A stretch of 64,000 nucleotides of DNA from Phocaeicola massiliensis B84634 = Timone 84634 = DSM 17679 = JCM 13223 (GCF_000382445.1 NZ_KB905472.1:2811603-2875602), one strand, 5' to 3'. Shown: positions 37,376 through 46,160, counted from the first letter of the stretch. Made by a program: numbers and translations. Notes: generated by a model from the letters alone, not told the origin.

Positions 37376-38261
37376 TGAGTTCGGCTATACATTTTTCGAG
37401 CAAGATAGTCGGCTGATAAGAAAGCTTCGCCTTACGCAGCCCCTCCAGTCCAAGATCCTCCTCGCGATTGATATACATATACTGTTCACCGATATGATTG
37501 GCATACTCATAGTTTATCATGGCATAAGAACCTTCGATATCGGTATTCGCTTTCTCCACACAAGTGTCCCATGTCTGATAGTTGATGGGGGCCCCATATG
37601 TAAATGCGGCTATCTTTCCATTCACATGTAACACTCCTCCGGTCAACCCCAACTCTTCCATGTGATGAAGGGCAAAGGTCATGGACCGCCGTTCGGCCCC
37701 CAAAGCCATTTGTTCATCGCAATTATTGGCACGACACCATTCTTCTTCCATTTTCAGGCATTCGGGAACAAGCTCGGGAGTCAGAAGCCTGTACTCATAA
37801 TCGGGATACTGCTTCTTGAACTTGTTAATATGATTACGTTTAGACTGATACTTTTTACCTTTCAAGGCAGCCAGGTCAGTGCGCAGATAAAGATAGTCGA
37901 AATAGTCACGATCTTCGGTAAAGGTGAAACGCCCCGGCATCACTGCTTCAAGGTCTGCTTTCATCCCTACACATACCCCCAGCATACGGAACTTTGCCCC
38001 CAACGCTTCTGCATCCTCAATCAGTGCCTCCAGCACCGGTTTTACGTCTCCTGTTCCTACCGGCATCATGTAGGCCAGCTCTTCACCGGCATAAAAGCGA
38101 AGCAACAGATAACCGTCCAAAACGGCATACTTGGTCTGGTATAAGAATGTCCAACTACAAAGGTTGGCAAACGACAAGTCGCAATTGCGACGTTGGCTGT
38201 TAAGTGTAAACGACTGTATCAGCTCTTTATCCGCTAAAGTAATGTCTTTGAATTCTATCAT
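37359..38261 (-). CDS. DUF2156 protein (aminoacyl/acyl transferase-like)
   Basis: A 300-residue soluble protein of the DUF2156 family, which shares a double-GNAT fold with the soluble part of phosphatidylglycerol lysyltransferase. Recognisable stretches are DYFDYLYLRTDLAALKGKKY, SKRNHINKFKKQYPDYEYR near 140-160 and INREEDLGLEGLRKAKLSYQ near 265-284. No membrane segment is present, so a lipid flippase role is unlikely. It is translationally overlapped with the GNAT gene downstream. The substrate is unknown. Confidence 0.82.
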   Translation of the reverse strand: MIEFKDITLADKELIQSFTLNSQRRNCDLSFANLCSWTFLYQTKYAVLDGYLLLRFYAGEELAYMMPVGTGDVKPVLEALIEDAEALGAKFRMLGVCVGMKADLEAVMPGRFTFTEDRDYFDYLYLRTDLAALKGKKYQSKRNHINKFKKQYPDYEYRLLTPELVPECLKMEEEWCRANNCDEQMALGAERRSMTFALHHMEELGLTGGVLHVNGKIAAFTYGAPINYQTWDTCVEKANTDIEGSYAMINYEYANHIGEQYMYINREEDLGLEGLRKAKLSYQPTILLEKCIAELNDHKG

Positions 38262-38303
38262 AAAATGTTTGTTTCTTTAATAACAAAGATAGAGGCATTT
38301 TTG

Positions 38304-38999
38304 TTAAATTACACCCAATAATTTAAGGATTGTTGGAGTAAAAACGGCTGTCATTATCCCGTTCAATGTCAATCCCAGACTAGCATAAGCTCCATATTTT
38401 CCACTGATTTCCATTGCCGTAGATGTTCCCACTGCATGAGTAGCCGTTCCCATGGACAAACCTTGGGCAATGGGACTTCCTACATGTCCCACACGCAACA
38501 CCTTAAAGCCGAACACCGCTCCAAATAATCCCACAACCACAACGACAGCCGCCGTCAATGAAGGAATTCCTCCGGTAGCTTTCGACACCTCCATTGCAAT
38601 AGGAGTAGTAACCGACTTCGGAGCCAACGAACAGATGATATCGGGTGTAGCTCCCAACAGCTTGGCAATGACGACCACAGTCACCAATCCTACCAAACAT
38701 CCTGCCAACTGCGAAATGATAATTGGCAACAACTGCTTCTTTATCATCTCCAACTGCAAATATAAAGGAACGCCCAATGCCACTACCGCCGGCTTCAGCC
38801 AAAATTCGATAAGCTGTCCGCCTTCATTATAAGTTTCATAACTGATGCCTGCAAATTTCAAAAACAGAATAAGCACGGCAATGGTAAGCAATATAGGGTT
38901 CAAAATAACCCAGCCTGTCTTCTTCTGAACGATACGTGACAGAAAGAATACTCCGAAAGTAACCGCCAACAAGAAGAACTTATTTTCTAAATATTCCAT
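38304..38999 (-). CDS. lrgB: LrgB-family membrane protein
   Basis: A 231-residue inner-membrane protein with six or more helices and the LrgB signatures SLAPKSVTTPIAMEVSK near 125-142 and GTATHAVGTSTAMEI near 185-200. Partner of LrgA. The family is linked to murein hydrolase control, to export of metabolites at overflow and, in Bacillus, to pyruvate transport (PftAB). It overlaps lrgA by 20 bp and lies on the other side of the promoter region from pta-ackA. Confidence 0.93.
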   Translation of the reverse strand: MEYLENKFFLLAVTFGVFFLSRIVQKKTGWVILNPILLTIAVLILFLKFAGISYETYNEGGQLIEFWLKPAVVALGVPLYLQLEMIKKQLLPIIISQLAGCLVGLVTVVVIAKLLGATPDIICSLAPKSVTTPIAMEVSKATGGIPSLTAAVVVVVGLFGAVFGFKVLRVGHVGSPIAQGLSMGTATHAVGTSTAMEISGKYGAYASLGLTLNGIMTAVFTPTILKLLGVI

Positions 39000-39333
39000 T
39001 TGATTTACGAACTAATTGATGAACCCATCCGGTGACTACAAGCACCAGAACTGTACTGACTAAGGTAGCAATCACAATCGGCCAAAACTGTGCCGCAATC
39101 ACATCAAAATAAAGCATCAGCGCCACACCGGGTGGCACAAAAAAGAAGCCAAGATTAGCAACTAAAAAGTCGGACAATCCCTGCACCCATTGCAGCTTTA
39201 TCCAACCCAACTTCAAAAAAAGGGTGAGAAGCAGCATCCCTATGATACTGGAAGGCAACTTAATGCCTGTCAGAAAAACAATCAGTTCACCCAAAGCCAA
39301 ACATCCGAAAAGGATGGCGCATTGACGTATCAT
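38980..39333 (-). CDS. lrgA: CidA/LrgA-family membrane protein
   Basis: A 117-residue holin-like protein with four hydrophobic segments and the family motif GIKLPSSIIGMLLLTLFL near 23-40 and FFVPPGVALMLYF near 72-84. It probably forms the LrgAB complex with the overlapping downstream gene. TAACTTTG on the minus strand at 39371-39378 is a likely -7 element. Confidence 0.92.
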   Translation of the reverse strand: MIRQCAILFGCLALGELIVFLTGIKLPSSIIGMLLLTLFLKLGWIKLQWVQGLSDFLVANLGFFFVPPGVALMLYFDVIAAQFWPIVIATLVSTVLVLVVTGWVHQLVRKSNGIFRK

Positions 39334-39370
39334 ACCTTATGAATTTAATGAAAACTTATTGAAAACTGCG

Positions 39371-39378
39371 CAAAGTTA
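39371..39378 (-). promoter_or_regulatory. Probable lrgAB promoter -7 element
   Basis: TAACTTTG on the minus strand, 38 bp upstream of lrgA. A TTG at 39401-39403 is about 22 bp away and could be the -33. Confidence 0.45.
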
Positions 39379-39475
39379 AGGAAACATCCTGTTTGGTGTT
39401 CAATAACATACGTTTTTTGCATACTTTAAACCAAAAATAATATAGATTTTGCAATGTAGATATTGCAAAATTACC

Positions 39476-39483
39476 TAATTTTG
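39476..39483 (+). promoter_or_regulatory. Probable pta promoter -7 element
   Basis: TAATTTTG followed by CACCG, 52 bp before pta. TTTG at 39448-39451 is 24 bp upstream, a little far for a -33. Confidence 0.45.
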
Positions 39484-39534
39484 CACCGTGAAAAACAACA
39501 CTCGTCTTTAGAACGTACATAATTAATATATATC

Positions 39535-40548
39535 ATGGATTTAATATCTGAAATCGTAGAGCGCGCGAAAGCAAACAAACAGCGCATTGTTCTCCCTGAA
39601 GGAACAGAAGAACGTACATTAAAAGCTGCCAACCAAATATTGACAGACGGTGTTGCCGACCTTATTTTATTGGGTAATCCCGATGAAATCATGAGCCTGG
39701 CTAAAGAATGGGGTTTGGGAAACATCGGTAAAGCCACTATCATCGACCCCGAAAATCACCCTAAGAAAGAAGAATACGCACAACTGCTGTGCGAACTTCG
39801 TAAGAAAAAAGGTATGACTATCGAAGAAGCCCGTAAACTGGTAGTCGACCCATTGTATTTGGGATGTTTGATAATTAAAGCCGGAGATGCCGATGGACAA
39901 TTGGCAGGTGCCCGCAACACCACCGGTAACGTACTTCGCCCTGCATTACAGATTATCAAGACTGTACCGGGAATTACCTGTGTATCAGGTGCCATGCTGC
40001 TGTTGACTCACGCTCCCGAATACGGAAATAATGGCGTTTTGGTGATGGGTGACGTTGCAGTAACCCCGATGCCGGATGCCAACCAATTAGCACAGATTGC
40101 TGTTTGTACCGCCCAAACCGCCAAAGCAGTTGCAGGTATTGATCCACGTGTTGCCCTGCTGAGTTTCTCAACCAAAGGTTCTGCCAAACATGAAGTAGTA
40201 GACAAAGTAGTTGAAGCCTTGAGTATTGCCAAAGAAATGGCCCCCGATTTGAAAATCGACGGTGAACTGCAAGCTGATGCAGCCCTGGTTCCACATATTG
40301 GCGCAAGCAAAGCTCCGGGTTCGGAAATTGCGGGAAAAGCCAATGTTCTGGTAGTTCCTTGTTTGGAAGTAGGTAACATTTCTTATAAACTGGTAGAACG
40401 CCTGGGACACGCTACAGCTATCGGTCCGATTCTGCAAGGTATCGCCCGTCCGGTGAACGACTTGTCTCGCGGATGCTCTATCGATGATGTTTATAAAATG
40501 ATTGCAATTACTGCTAATCAGGCTATTGCTGCCAAAGCAAACAATTAA
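39535..40548 (+). CDS. pta: Phosphate acetyltransferase
   Basis: Converts acetyl-CoA and phosphate to acetyl phosphate. The 337-residue protein is the short form holding only the PTA/PTB catalytic domain, with RIVLPEGTEERTLKAA near 18, GDADGQLAGARNTTGNVLRP near 116-135 and SFSTKGSAKHEVVDKVVEA near 203-221. It lies 23 bp before ackA in the acetate-forming, ATP-yielding operon and is divergent from lrgAB. Confidence 0.97.
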   Translation: MDLISEIVERAKANKQRIVLPEGTEERTLKAANQILTDGVADLILLGNPDEIMSLAKEWGLGNIGKATIIDPENHPKKEEYAQLLCELRKKKGMTIEEARKLVVDPLYLGCLIIKAGDADGQLAGARNTTGNVLRPALQIIKTVPGITCVSGAMLLLTHAPEYGNNGVLVMGDVAVTPMPDANQLAQIAVCTAQTAKAVAGIDPRVALLSFSTKGSAKHEVVDKVVEALSIAKEMAPDLKIDGELQADAALVPHIGASKAPGSEIAGKANVLVVPCLEVGNISYKLVERLGHATAIGPILQGIARPVNDLSRGCSIDDVYKMIAITANQAIAAKANN

Positions 40549-40571
40549 TATAATAAAGAAGAAACAACATT

Positions 40572-41771
40572 ATGAAAATATTAGTGCTTAATTGCGGTAG
40601 TTCTTCCATCAAATACAAGTTATTTGATATGACTACCAAAGAAATCCTGGCACAGGGTGGTATTGAAAAAATCGGATTAGTAGGTTCTTTCCTGAAGCTG
40701 ACTTTGCCTAATGGCGAAAAGAAGATTCTGGAAAAAGATATCCCTGAACATACTGCAGGTATCGAATTTATCCTGAACACATTGGTTAGCCCTGAATATG
40801 GCGCAATCAAGTCTCTGGAAGAAATCAATGCAGTAGGTCACCGCATGGTACACGGTGGGGAACGTTTCAGCGAATCAGTGAAACTGGATAAAGAAGTATT
40901 GGATGCATTTGCCGCTTGCAACGACCTTGCTCCACTCCATAACCCGGCTAACTTGAAAGGTGTCAATGCTGTTTCTGCTATTTTGCCCAATATACCTCAG
41001 GTAGGTGTATTCGATACAGCGTTCCATCAAACAATGCCTGACTATGCATATATGTATGCCATCCCATACGAACTGTATGAAAAATACGGTGTACGTCGTT
41101 ACGGCTTCCACGGAACCTCTCATCGCTATGTTTCAAAGCGCGTATGCGATTTCTTGGGAATCAATCCCGAAGGTTCTAAAATCATCACTTGCCACATTGG
41201 TAACGGTGGTTCTATCTCAGCTGTCAAGGATGGTAAATGTGTAGATACCAGCATGGGACTTACTCCGCTTGAAGGTCTTGTAATGGGAACCCGCAGCGGT
41301 GACATTGATGCAGGCGCCGTTACTTTCATTATGGAAAAAGAAGGTTTGACTCCGACAGGTGTTTCTAATTTACTGAACAAGAAGAGTGGAGTACTTGGCA
41401 TATCAGGCGTATCCAGCGATATGCGTGAATTGGATGCAGCTTGCAAAGAAGGAAATCCGCGTGCTCTGCTGGCAGAAAAGATGTATTATTATCGCATCAA
41501 GAAGTATATCGGAGCTTATGCTGCTGCCATGGGTGGTGTAGATGTTATCTTATTTACCGGCGGTGTAGGTGAGAACCAATCACAATGCCGTGAAGCCGTA
41601 TGTGACGGTTTACAATTCATCGGTGTAGAATTGGATAAAGAAATGAACAACAAGATTCATGGTGACGAAGCTATCATCTCTACCCCCGAATCAAAAGTCA
41701 AGGTAGTAATTATCCCGACAGATGAGGAATTGATGATTGCCAGCGATACACAAGCTATTTTGAATAAGTAA
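40572..41771 (+). CDS. ackA: Acetate kinase
   Basis: Makes ATP and acetate from acetyl phosphate. The 399-residue protein starts MKILVLNCGSSSIKYKLF (N7 region). It also has GHRMVHGGERF near 90-100, RRYGFHGTSHRYVSKR near 175-190, CHIGNGGSISAVKDGK near 205-222 and DVILFTGGVGENQ near 322-334. All standard catalytic motifs are intact. It is the second gene of the pta-ackA operon and is followed by a terminator shared with GH36. Confidence 0.97.
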   Translation: MKILVLNCGSSSIKYKLFDMTTKEILAQGGIEKIGLVGSFLKLTLPNGEKKILEKDIPEHTAGIEFILNTLVSPEYGAIKSLEEINAVGHRMVHGGERFSESVKLDKEVLDAFAACNDLAPLHNPANLKGVNAVSAILPNIPQVGVFDTAFHQTMPDYAYMYAIPYELYEKYGVRRYGFHGTSHRYVSKRVCDFLGINPEGSKIITCHIGNGGSISAVKDGKCVDTSMGLTPLEGLVMGTRSGDIDAGAVTFIMEKEGLTPTGVSNLLNKKSGVLGISGVSSDMRELDAACKEGNPRALLAEKMYYYRIKKYIGAYAAAMGGVDVILFTGGVGENQSQCREAVCDGLQFIGVELDKEMNNKIHGDEAIISTPESKVKVVIIPTDEELMIASDTQAILNK

Positions 41772-41797
41772 TTTTATTGTTTGGTTAAATAAATATC

Positions 41798-41837
41798 GAA
41801 GGCCGCTGCGCGAGATGCGTAACGGCCTTCCTTTTTT
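41798..41837. terminator. Bidirectional terminator between ackA and GH36
   Basis: GAAGGCCG and CGGCCTTC form the base of a GC-rich hairpin with GCGC/TGCG inside, followed by CTTTTTT on the + strand. Confidence 0.8.
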
Positions 41838-41848
41838 CCCAATATTCT

Positions 41849-44026
41849 TTATTGAGCAACAAGCTCAACTACACGACTTTGTGCCTGTCCGCCGGTGAAT
41901 ACATTCAGTCCGACCTTCATCAGATAATCTCCTGAGAAAGTCTTACCATTTGCCTCCAGTCTTGATTTCTTTCCGGGCATCAAATTAATCTCTTCCACCT
42001 TATACATCTTCATCGGATCCAATCCCTGCAATTTTACAGGCAACAGTTTCTCGCCAAAACGAGGATGAATATCATAAGCATAAAGCACTGCCTTTTTCTG
42101 CCCTTCACCCACATACATCACAGACATGTGATTGCCTTCGTATGGAGAAACCAAGCGATAAAGCTCTCCATCCAGAATAACAGGCTTCAAACGGTTAAAA
42201 TTGGCAACTGCATTCTGGCAGTAGGCCAGTTCATCTTCACTCAATTCTTTCAAGCCCATATCGAAACCGAGTTTACACATAGAAGCCACATCAGTACGGA
42301 ACTTCACACTGGTTTTACTATTCCAGCTAGTGACATGAGCACACATTGCCTTAGCCGGGAAGAATTGTGAGAATCCCCATTGGATATACAAACGTTCGAT
42401 AGGGTCGGTATTATCACTACACCAAAATTCAGTGAAATATTTTAGTGCCTCATAGTCGCAGCGTGCACCACCACCCGAGCACAGCATCATCGGCACATTA
42501 GGATACTTGGCCTTCACTCTTTCCAAAACATTATAAACGCCACGCACATGGTTGATATAAAGCTGACTTTGTTTCTCTTTCAAATAAGGAGAATAAACAT
42601 TTGTAATAGGGCTGTTGCAATCCCACTTAAAGAAAGCCACATCCGGATTCTCAGTCATGATATTATCCACCACACCAAATACAAAATCCTGCACTTTCGG
42701 ATTGCTTAAATCAAGCACCAGTTGATTACGGTAATAGTACGTTTCACGATTAGGCAGATGGATAGCCCATTCGGGATGCTTCTCAAAGAGCTCACTCTTC
42801 GGACTTATCATTTCCGGCTCAATCCAAATTCCAAACTTCACACCGGCTTCTTTAGCGGCAGCCACCAATGCAGGCACTCCATTAGGCAACTTGCTTTTTG
42901 TAGCCTCCCAATCTCCCAAACCGGTGTGATCATTGTTACGAGGATACTTATTGGCAAACCAACCGTCATCCAGCAAGAACATATCCACACCCAAATGTTT
43001 GGCTTCCTTCATCAGTTCCACCAATACTTTCTCATCAAACTTGAAACCGGTATTTTCCCAGTTATTGAGCAGTGTCATACGATCGCCCTTACCATCTTTC
43101 AACTGATAATTACGCGCCCATGCATGAATGTTCCGGCTCGCCTTTCCTGTTCCTTCCTTGCTCAGTGTGAAGATGAATTCCGGAGTTTTGAAAACATCCT
43201 TCGGAGCCAATTCATAATAAGAAGCATAAGGATTGATGGCAGGAATCACCCTCAAATTACCTTCGTTATCGACTTCAAACGTAAAGCGGAAATTTCCGGT
43301 CCAACCGATAGTTCCCAACAGCACATCTCCCTGATGCTCATTAGCAGGTCGGTCAAAGCCCAACTCAAAGAAAGGCTGAACAAACATAGCAGCGCGGCTA
43401 CCCAACTTAGTATCCAGAATCTTTTTCCCGAATTGCAACTCTTGTGTACTCATCTGTACCTCTTTGGCCCAATCACTACTGAACTCTGTCAAGAAATACT
43501 TTTCCGCCGAGAAATATAACATAGTAGACGAATAACGTGAAAGCATCACCGGCTTTTTTTCCTGATGACTGATCTCACTCCAAGTCTTTATGACATCTTC
43601 CTTGGGGTAAGCTATATAATATAAGGTTACATCTACAGGATACTGGTCATCACGCAAGCGAATAATTGTTTCTGTGCCTCCATCTACTGCCTTACTTTCG
43701 GAAGAAACATAACGCAATATAGTACATGGATTTCCGTCATTGTGAGTAATGGCAACGGCAGGTTCAAAATAATCTTCAGCTCCCGAACCGGCATATACTT
43801 CCCAGCCATTGGCCGAAGCATCCCCGCCAGAAGCAGACGGAAGACTGACAATATCTTGTTCATTCAGCAGTTTACTGCCTAAATAAGACTGATACAAACG
43901 TCCGTTGGGAGCTACTTTCAAGATTAAATCCGTATTATCGGTCGACACACGAATTGTTTTCCGGTCTTCTGCACTCACTTGAAAACAAGTAAAGAATACA
44001 ATTAGTAATAGAAAGATTTTCTTCAT
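41849..44026 (-). CDS. GH36 alpha-galactosidase, exported
   Basis: Releases alpha-1,6-galactose, as from raffinose-type sugars, galactomannan or host glycolipids. From the chosen start (MKKIFLLLIVFFTCFQVSA) it is 725 residues with a signal peptide cleaved near 19. The catalytic nucleophile Asp is in FFKWDCN. The acid/base Asp is in CSDNTDPIERL, after CSGGGARCD. LLDDGWFANKYPRNND lies in the barrel. An upstream in-frame ATG (44071) falls in the predicted operator and is rejected. The gene is monocistronic. Confidence 0.94.
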   Translation of the reverse strand: MKKIFLLLIVFFTCFQVSAEDRKTIRVSTDNTDLILKVAPNGRLYQSYLGSKLLNEQDIVSLPSASGGDASANGWEVYAGSGAEDYFEPAVAITHNDGNPCTILRYVSSESKAVDGGTETIIRLRDDQYPVDVTLYYIAYPKEDVIKTWSEISHQEKKPVMLSRYSSTMLYFSAEKYFLTEFSSDWAKEVQMSTQELQFGKKILDTKLGSRAAMFVQPFFELGFDRPANEHQGDVLLGTIGWTGNFRFTFEVDNEGNLRVIPAINPYASYYELAPKDVFKTPEFIFTLSKEGTGKASRNIHAWARNYQLKDGKGDRMTLLNNWENTGFKFDEKVLVELMKEAKHLGVDMFLLDDGWFANKYPRNNDHTGLGDWEATKSKLPNGVPALVAAAKEAGVKFGIWIEPEMISPKSELFEKHPEWAIHLPNRETYYYRNQLVLDLSNPKVQDFVFGVVDNIMTENPDVAFFKWDCNSPITNVYSPYLKEKQSQLYINHVRGVYNVLERVKAKYPNVPMMLCSGGGARCDYEALKYFTEFWCSDNTDPIERLYIQWGFSQFFPAKAMCAHVTSWNSKTSVKFRTDVASMCKLGFDMGLKELSEDELAYCQNAVANFNRLKPVILDGELYRLVSPYEGNHMSVMYVGEGQKKAVLYAYDIHPRFGEKLLPVKLQGLDPMKMYKVEEINLMPGKKSRLEANGKTFSGDYLMKVGLNVFTGGQAQSRVVELVAQ

Positions 44027-44064
44027 GGTATAAATTAAAAAGGTTTTATAATATTCAATCAAGG

Positions 44065-44081
44065 TCACCATTCAATGGTGA
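44065..44081. promoter_or_regulatory. Palindromic operator candidate at the GH36 start site
   Basis: TCACCATTCAATGGTGA is a perfect 17-nt palindrome around a central C. It lies just downstream of the -7 element on the minus strand, overlapping the expected transcription start. Confidence 0.5.
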
Positions 44082-44086
44082 TAGTA

Positions 44087-44094
44087 CAAAGATA
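44087..44094 (-). promoter_or_regulatory. GH36 promoter -7 element
   Basis: TATCTTTG on the minus strand, 61 bp upstream of the chosen start. No good -33 is seen, which is common for regulated promoters. Confidence 0.5.
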
Positions 44095-44157
44095 AGCATA
44101 AGCTGCCCCAATTCCTCATACATTTGATTCATAATTGTGTAGAATATTCCACAGAAA

Positions 44158-44925
44158 TCAAGAATACTGACTTTCTCCTTCTATAAACTGTTCAAGGAAC
44201 ATGTTTTCACCGTCAAAAACGGCATAAGAGAAATCCTGTATCCAGTCTCCTAAGATAAGCATACGCGAAGTGCGACTCAACATCAAATCAAACATGATAT
44301 GGCGATGACCATAAATAAAATAATTAATATCAGGATGACTCCTAAGATATTCTTTGGTAAAAAGCACTAAAGGCTCTTTGTTCTCTCCCATATATTCAGG
44401 TTCCTTACCTCCTTCACGTTTCATACGGCTATGTTTCGCCCACTCCAGTCCCAGTTCCACACTCCAACGAGGATGTAAAGTAGAAAACAAACGTTGTAAA
44501 GTGGTGCTATGGAACATAGAGCGTAACAACTTAAACTTACGGTCACCATCCCCCAACCCATCACCATGGGCAAGAAAGAACTCTTTACCATAAATTTCGC
44601 AAGTAAGCGGCTGACGATGAATGGTCACACCACATTCTTTTTCTAGATAATCGCCACACCAGATATCATGATTTCCAATAAAAAAGTGAACTTCCACCCC
44701 CATATCAGTCAGTTCGGAAATTTTTCCCAAGAAGCGAGTATAACCTTTCGGTACTACTAACTTAAATTCATACCAAAAATCGAACATATCTCCCAATAGA
44801 TACACTGCTGCGGCATTATGCTTGATACTATCCAAAAAATTCACCAATCGACGTTCCTGTGTCCGTCCATGCGCTATTGCACGCGATCCCAAATGTGCAT
44901 CTGAAAGGAAATATATATTCTTCAT
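44158..44925 (-). CDS. lpxH: UDP-2,3-diacylglucosamine diphosphatase
   Basis: Cuts UDP-diacylglucosamine to lipid X in lipid A synthesis. The 255-residue metallophosphoesterase has FLSDAHLGS (D9, H11), LLGDMFDFWYEF near 43-54, FIGNHDIW near 82-89, FLAHGDGLGDGD near 117-128 and IYGHRH near 208. Together these give the full dimetal site and the DFWYE feature of LpxH-like enzymes. It lies 4 bp after sufT on the same strand. Confidence 0.9.
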   Translation of the reverse strand: MKNIYFLSDAHLGSRAIAHGRTQERRLVNFLDSIKHNAAAVYLLGDMFDFWYEFKLVVPKGYTRFLGKISELTDMGVEVHFFIGNHDIWCGDYLEKECGVTIHRQPLTCEIYGKEFFLAHGDGLGDGDRKFKLLRSMFHSTTLQRLFSTLHPRWSVELGLEWAKHSRMKREGGKEPEYMGENKEPLVLFTKEYLRSHPDINYFIYGHRHIMFDLMLSRTSRMLILGDWIQDFSYAVFDGENMFLEQFIEGESQYS

Positions 44926-44929
44926 AATC

Positions 44930-45250
44930 TTAAAGGAATCCTAATTCAAGTTTTGCTTCTTCACTCATCATGTCTTTATCCCATTCGGGTTCGAATACCA
45001 AATTAATAACAGAAGAATTTACCCCTTCTACCGAATCCACCTTTTGACGCACATCTTCCATAATAAAATCGGCAGCGGGACAATTGGGAGCGGTAAGCGT
45101 CATATCAATACTTACATCTCCATCGTCTTGCAGGTCAATCTTATAAATTAATCCTAAATCGTATATATTCACCGGAATTTCGGGGTCGTATACGGTCTTC
45201 AACATCGCTATTATTCTTTCTTCTATTTTCAAACGGGTCTCTGCATCCAT
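44930..45250 (-). CDS. sufT: MIP18/DUF59 iron-sulfur assembly protein (SufT-like)
   Basis: About 106 residues from the chosen start (MDAETRLKIEERI). It has the family core TVYDPEIPVNIYDLGLIYKI near 16-35 and the reactive-cysteine motif LTAPNCPAADFI near 50-61. These proteins help mature iron-sulfur enzymes. A start at 45262 (MTRIMDAET) would fall almost at the predicted transcription start, so 45250 is preferred. The promoter's -33 lies inside the 83-bp repeat that flanks the neighbouring island. Confidence 0.9.
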   Translation of the reverse strand: MDAETRLKIEERIIAMLKTVYDPEIPVNIYDLGLIYKIDLQDDGDVSIDMTLTAPNCPAADFIMEDVRQKVDSVEGVNSSVINLVFEPEWDKDMMSEEAKLELGFL

Positions 45251-45270
45251 AATTCTCGTCATTTTAATTG

Positions 45271-45302
45271 CAAATTTAATGATTTTGCAACAGTATACCA
45301 AA
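45271..45302 (-). promoter_or_regulatory. sufT promoter, partly inside the 83-bp repeat
   Basis: On the minus strand: TTTG (45299-45302, as TTTGG), 20 bp, TAAATTTG (45271-45278). The repeat begins at 45279, so it supplies the spacer and -33 while the -7 is unique sequence. Confidence 0.65.
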
Positions 45303-45361
45303 CGTTTCTAGAGATATCTATAGAAAGCTTTCCAAAAGGCGTATAGACAATGTTTTACTCC
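45279..45361. repeat. 83-bp direct repeat, left copy (putative attachment site)
   Basis: Identical at all 83 positions to 55664-55746 in the same orientation, ending abruptly at both sides. It contains a near-perfect 22-bp palindrome centred on GATATC (45305-45326) and AAAGCTTT. A decayed integrase gene starts 28 bp inside it. Together these support an att site, with about 10.3 kb between copies. Confidence 0.8.
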
Positions 45362-45389
45362 CAAAGAACAAGTGTTTATTCATGAATTG

Positions 45390-46080
45390 ATGAAAGCCTG
45401 TTTTAACCTTCGTCAACCCCAAAGTGAAAAATCAACTAACATTTATATGGTGGTACGCATGAACAAAAAACAGGTACAACCGGCTACCGGAGTAAAAGTA
45501 GATCCCGACCGACCAATGGAACATCAGAAAACAAAAAGCATATATAAGTTGTCGTCTGACAGAACTGGATAATCAGAATAATACCATAGTTAATGAAAAA
45601 ATATCCGAACTTGAAAACAGTTTAAGGAGCTTAAATCGTATCTTTGTGATAATCTTGACGAGATTGAAAACTGCTGGAAGTTATTAAAGAAGTATATATA
45701 ATGAACGTTATATGAAAAAAGTAAAAAAATAAATGCTGTATTTGGGTTACGCGATGCCATAGCAAAAGACAAAACAATAAAGGATAGTGGAAACTGCAAG
45801 GAACCTCCACCAAAGAAATATACATAGGACAATTGGAGTCCTTCCAAGAATTTCTAAAAGATATAGGTAAATGGCCAATCAGTTTTGAGGATATCAATTG
45901 GAGGCTAATAAAGGACTACAAAACTTATCTATTCAATAAAACCGTAAAAGACAAAAGACCACTTCCATAAGAACAGTCGCAAATAAACGTACTCAATTGA
46001 TAGGTATAATTAGGAATATTCATTAGGGATATCCAGTAAATGTCCCTACAATAGAAGACTCTGCCGAAACTATGAACTAA
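45390..46080 (+). pseudogene. Decayed tyrosine-recombinase (integrase), N-terminal part
   Basis: Several frames together read as a Bacteroides-type integrase N-terminus. MKACFNLRQPQSEKSTNIYM and VVRMNKKQVQPATGVKV come first; then, after a frameshift, AYISCRLTELDNQNNTIVNE; then ELKSYLCDNLDEIENCWKLL; then KEIYIGQLESFQEFLKDIGK and FEDINWRLIKDYKTYLFNK of the SAM-like core-binding domain; then SIRTVANKRTQLIGIIRN. At least three frameshifts and several stops are present, and the catalytic R-H-R-Y domain is missing. It cannot be active. Its place next to the repeat fits an integrated element. Confidence 0.7.
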
Positions 46081-46096
46081 CATTCGATTCGGCAGA
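46060..46096 (-). terminator. Hairpin downstream of the SusD-like gene
   Basis: TCTGCCGAA and TTCGGCAGA form a perfect 9-bp stem with a 19-nt loop, about 65 bp beyond the SusD stop. A strong T run is lacking, so termination is only possible. Confidence 0.35.
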
Positions 46097-46160
46097 GAAA
46101 ATGGTTAAACTAGCCACTATAAGATTATTATTGAGGAAAATTTAAACAGGCTCTTAATGT

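Noticed and set aside
45590..45897. Phe/Ser-rich minus-strand frames
   Set aside because: They are antisense to the integrase remnant, whose + strand frames match a known family.
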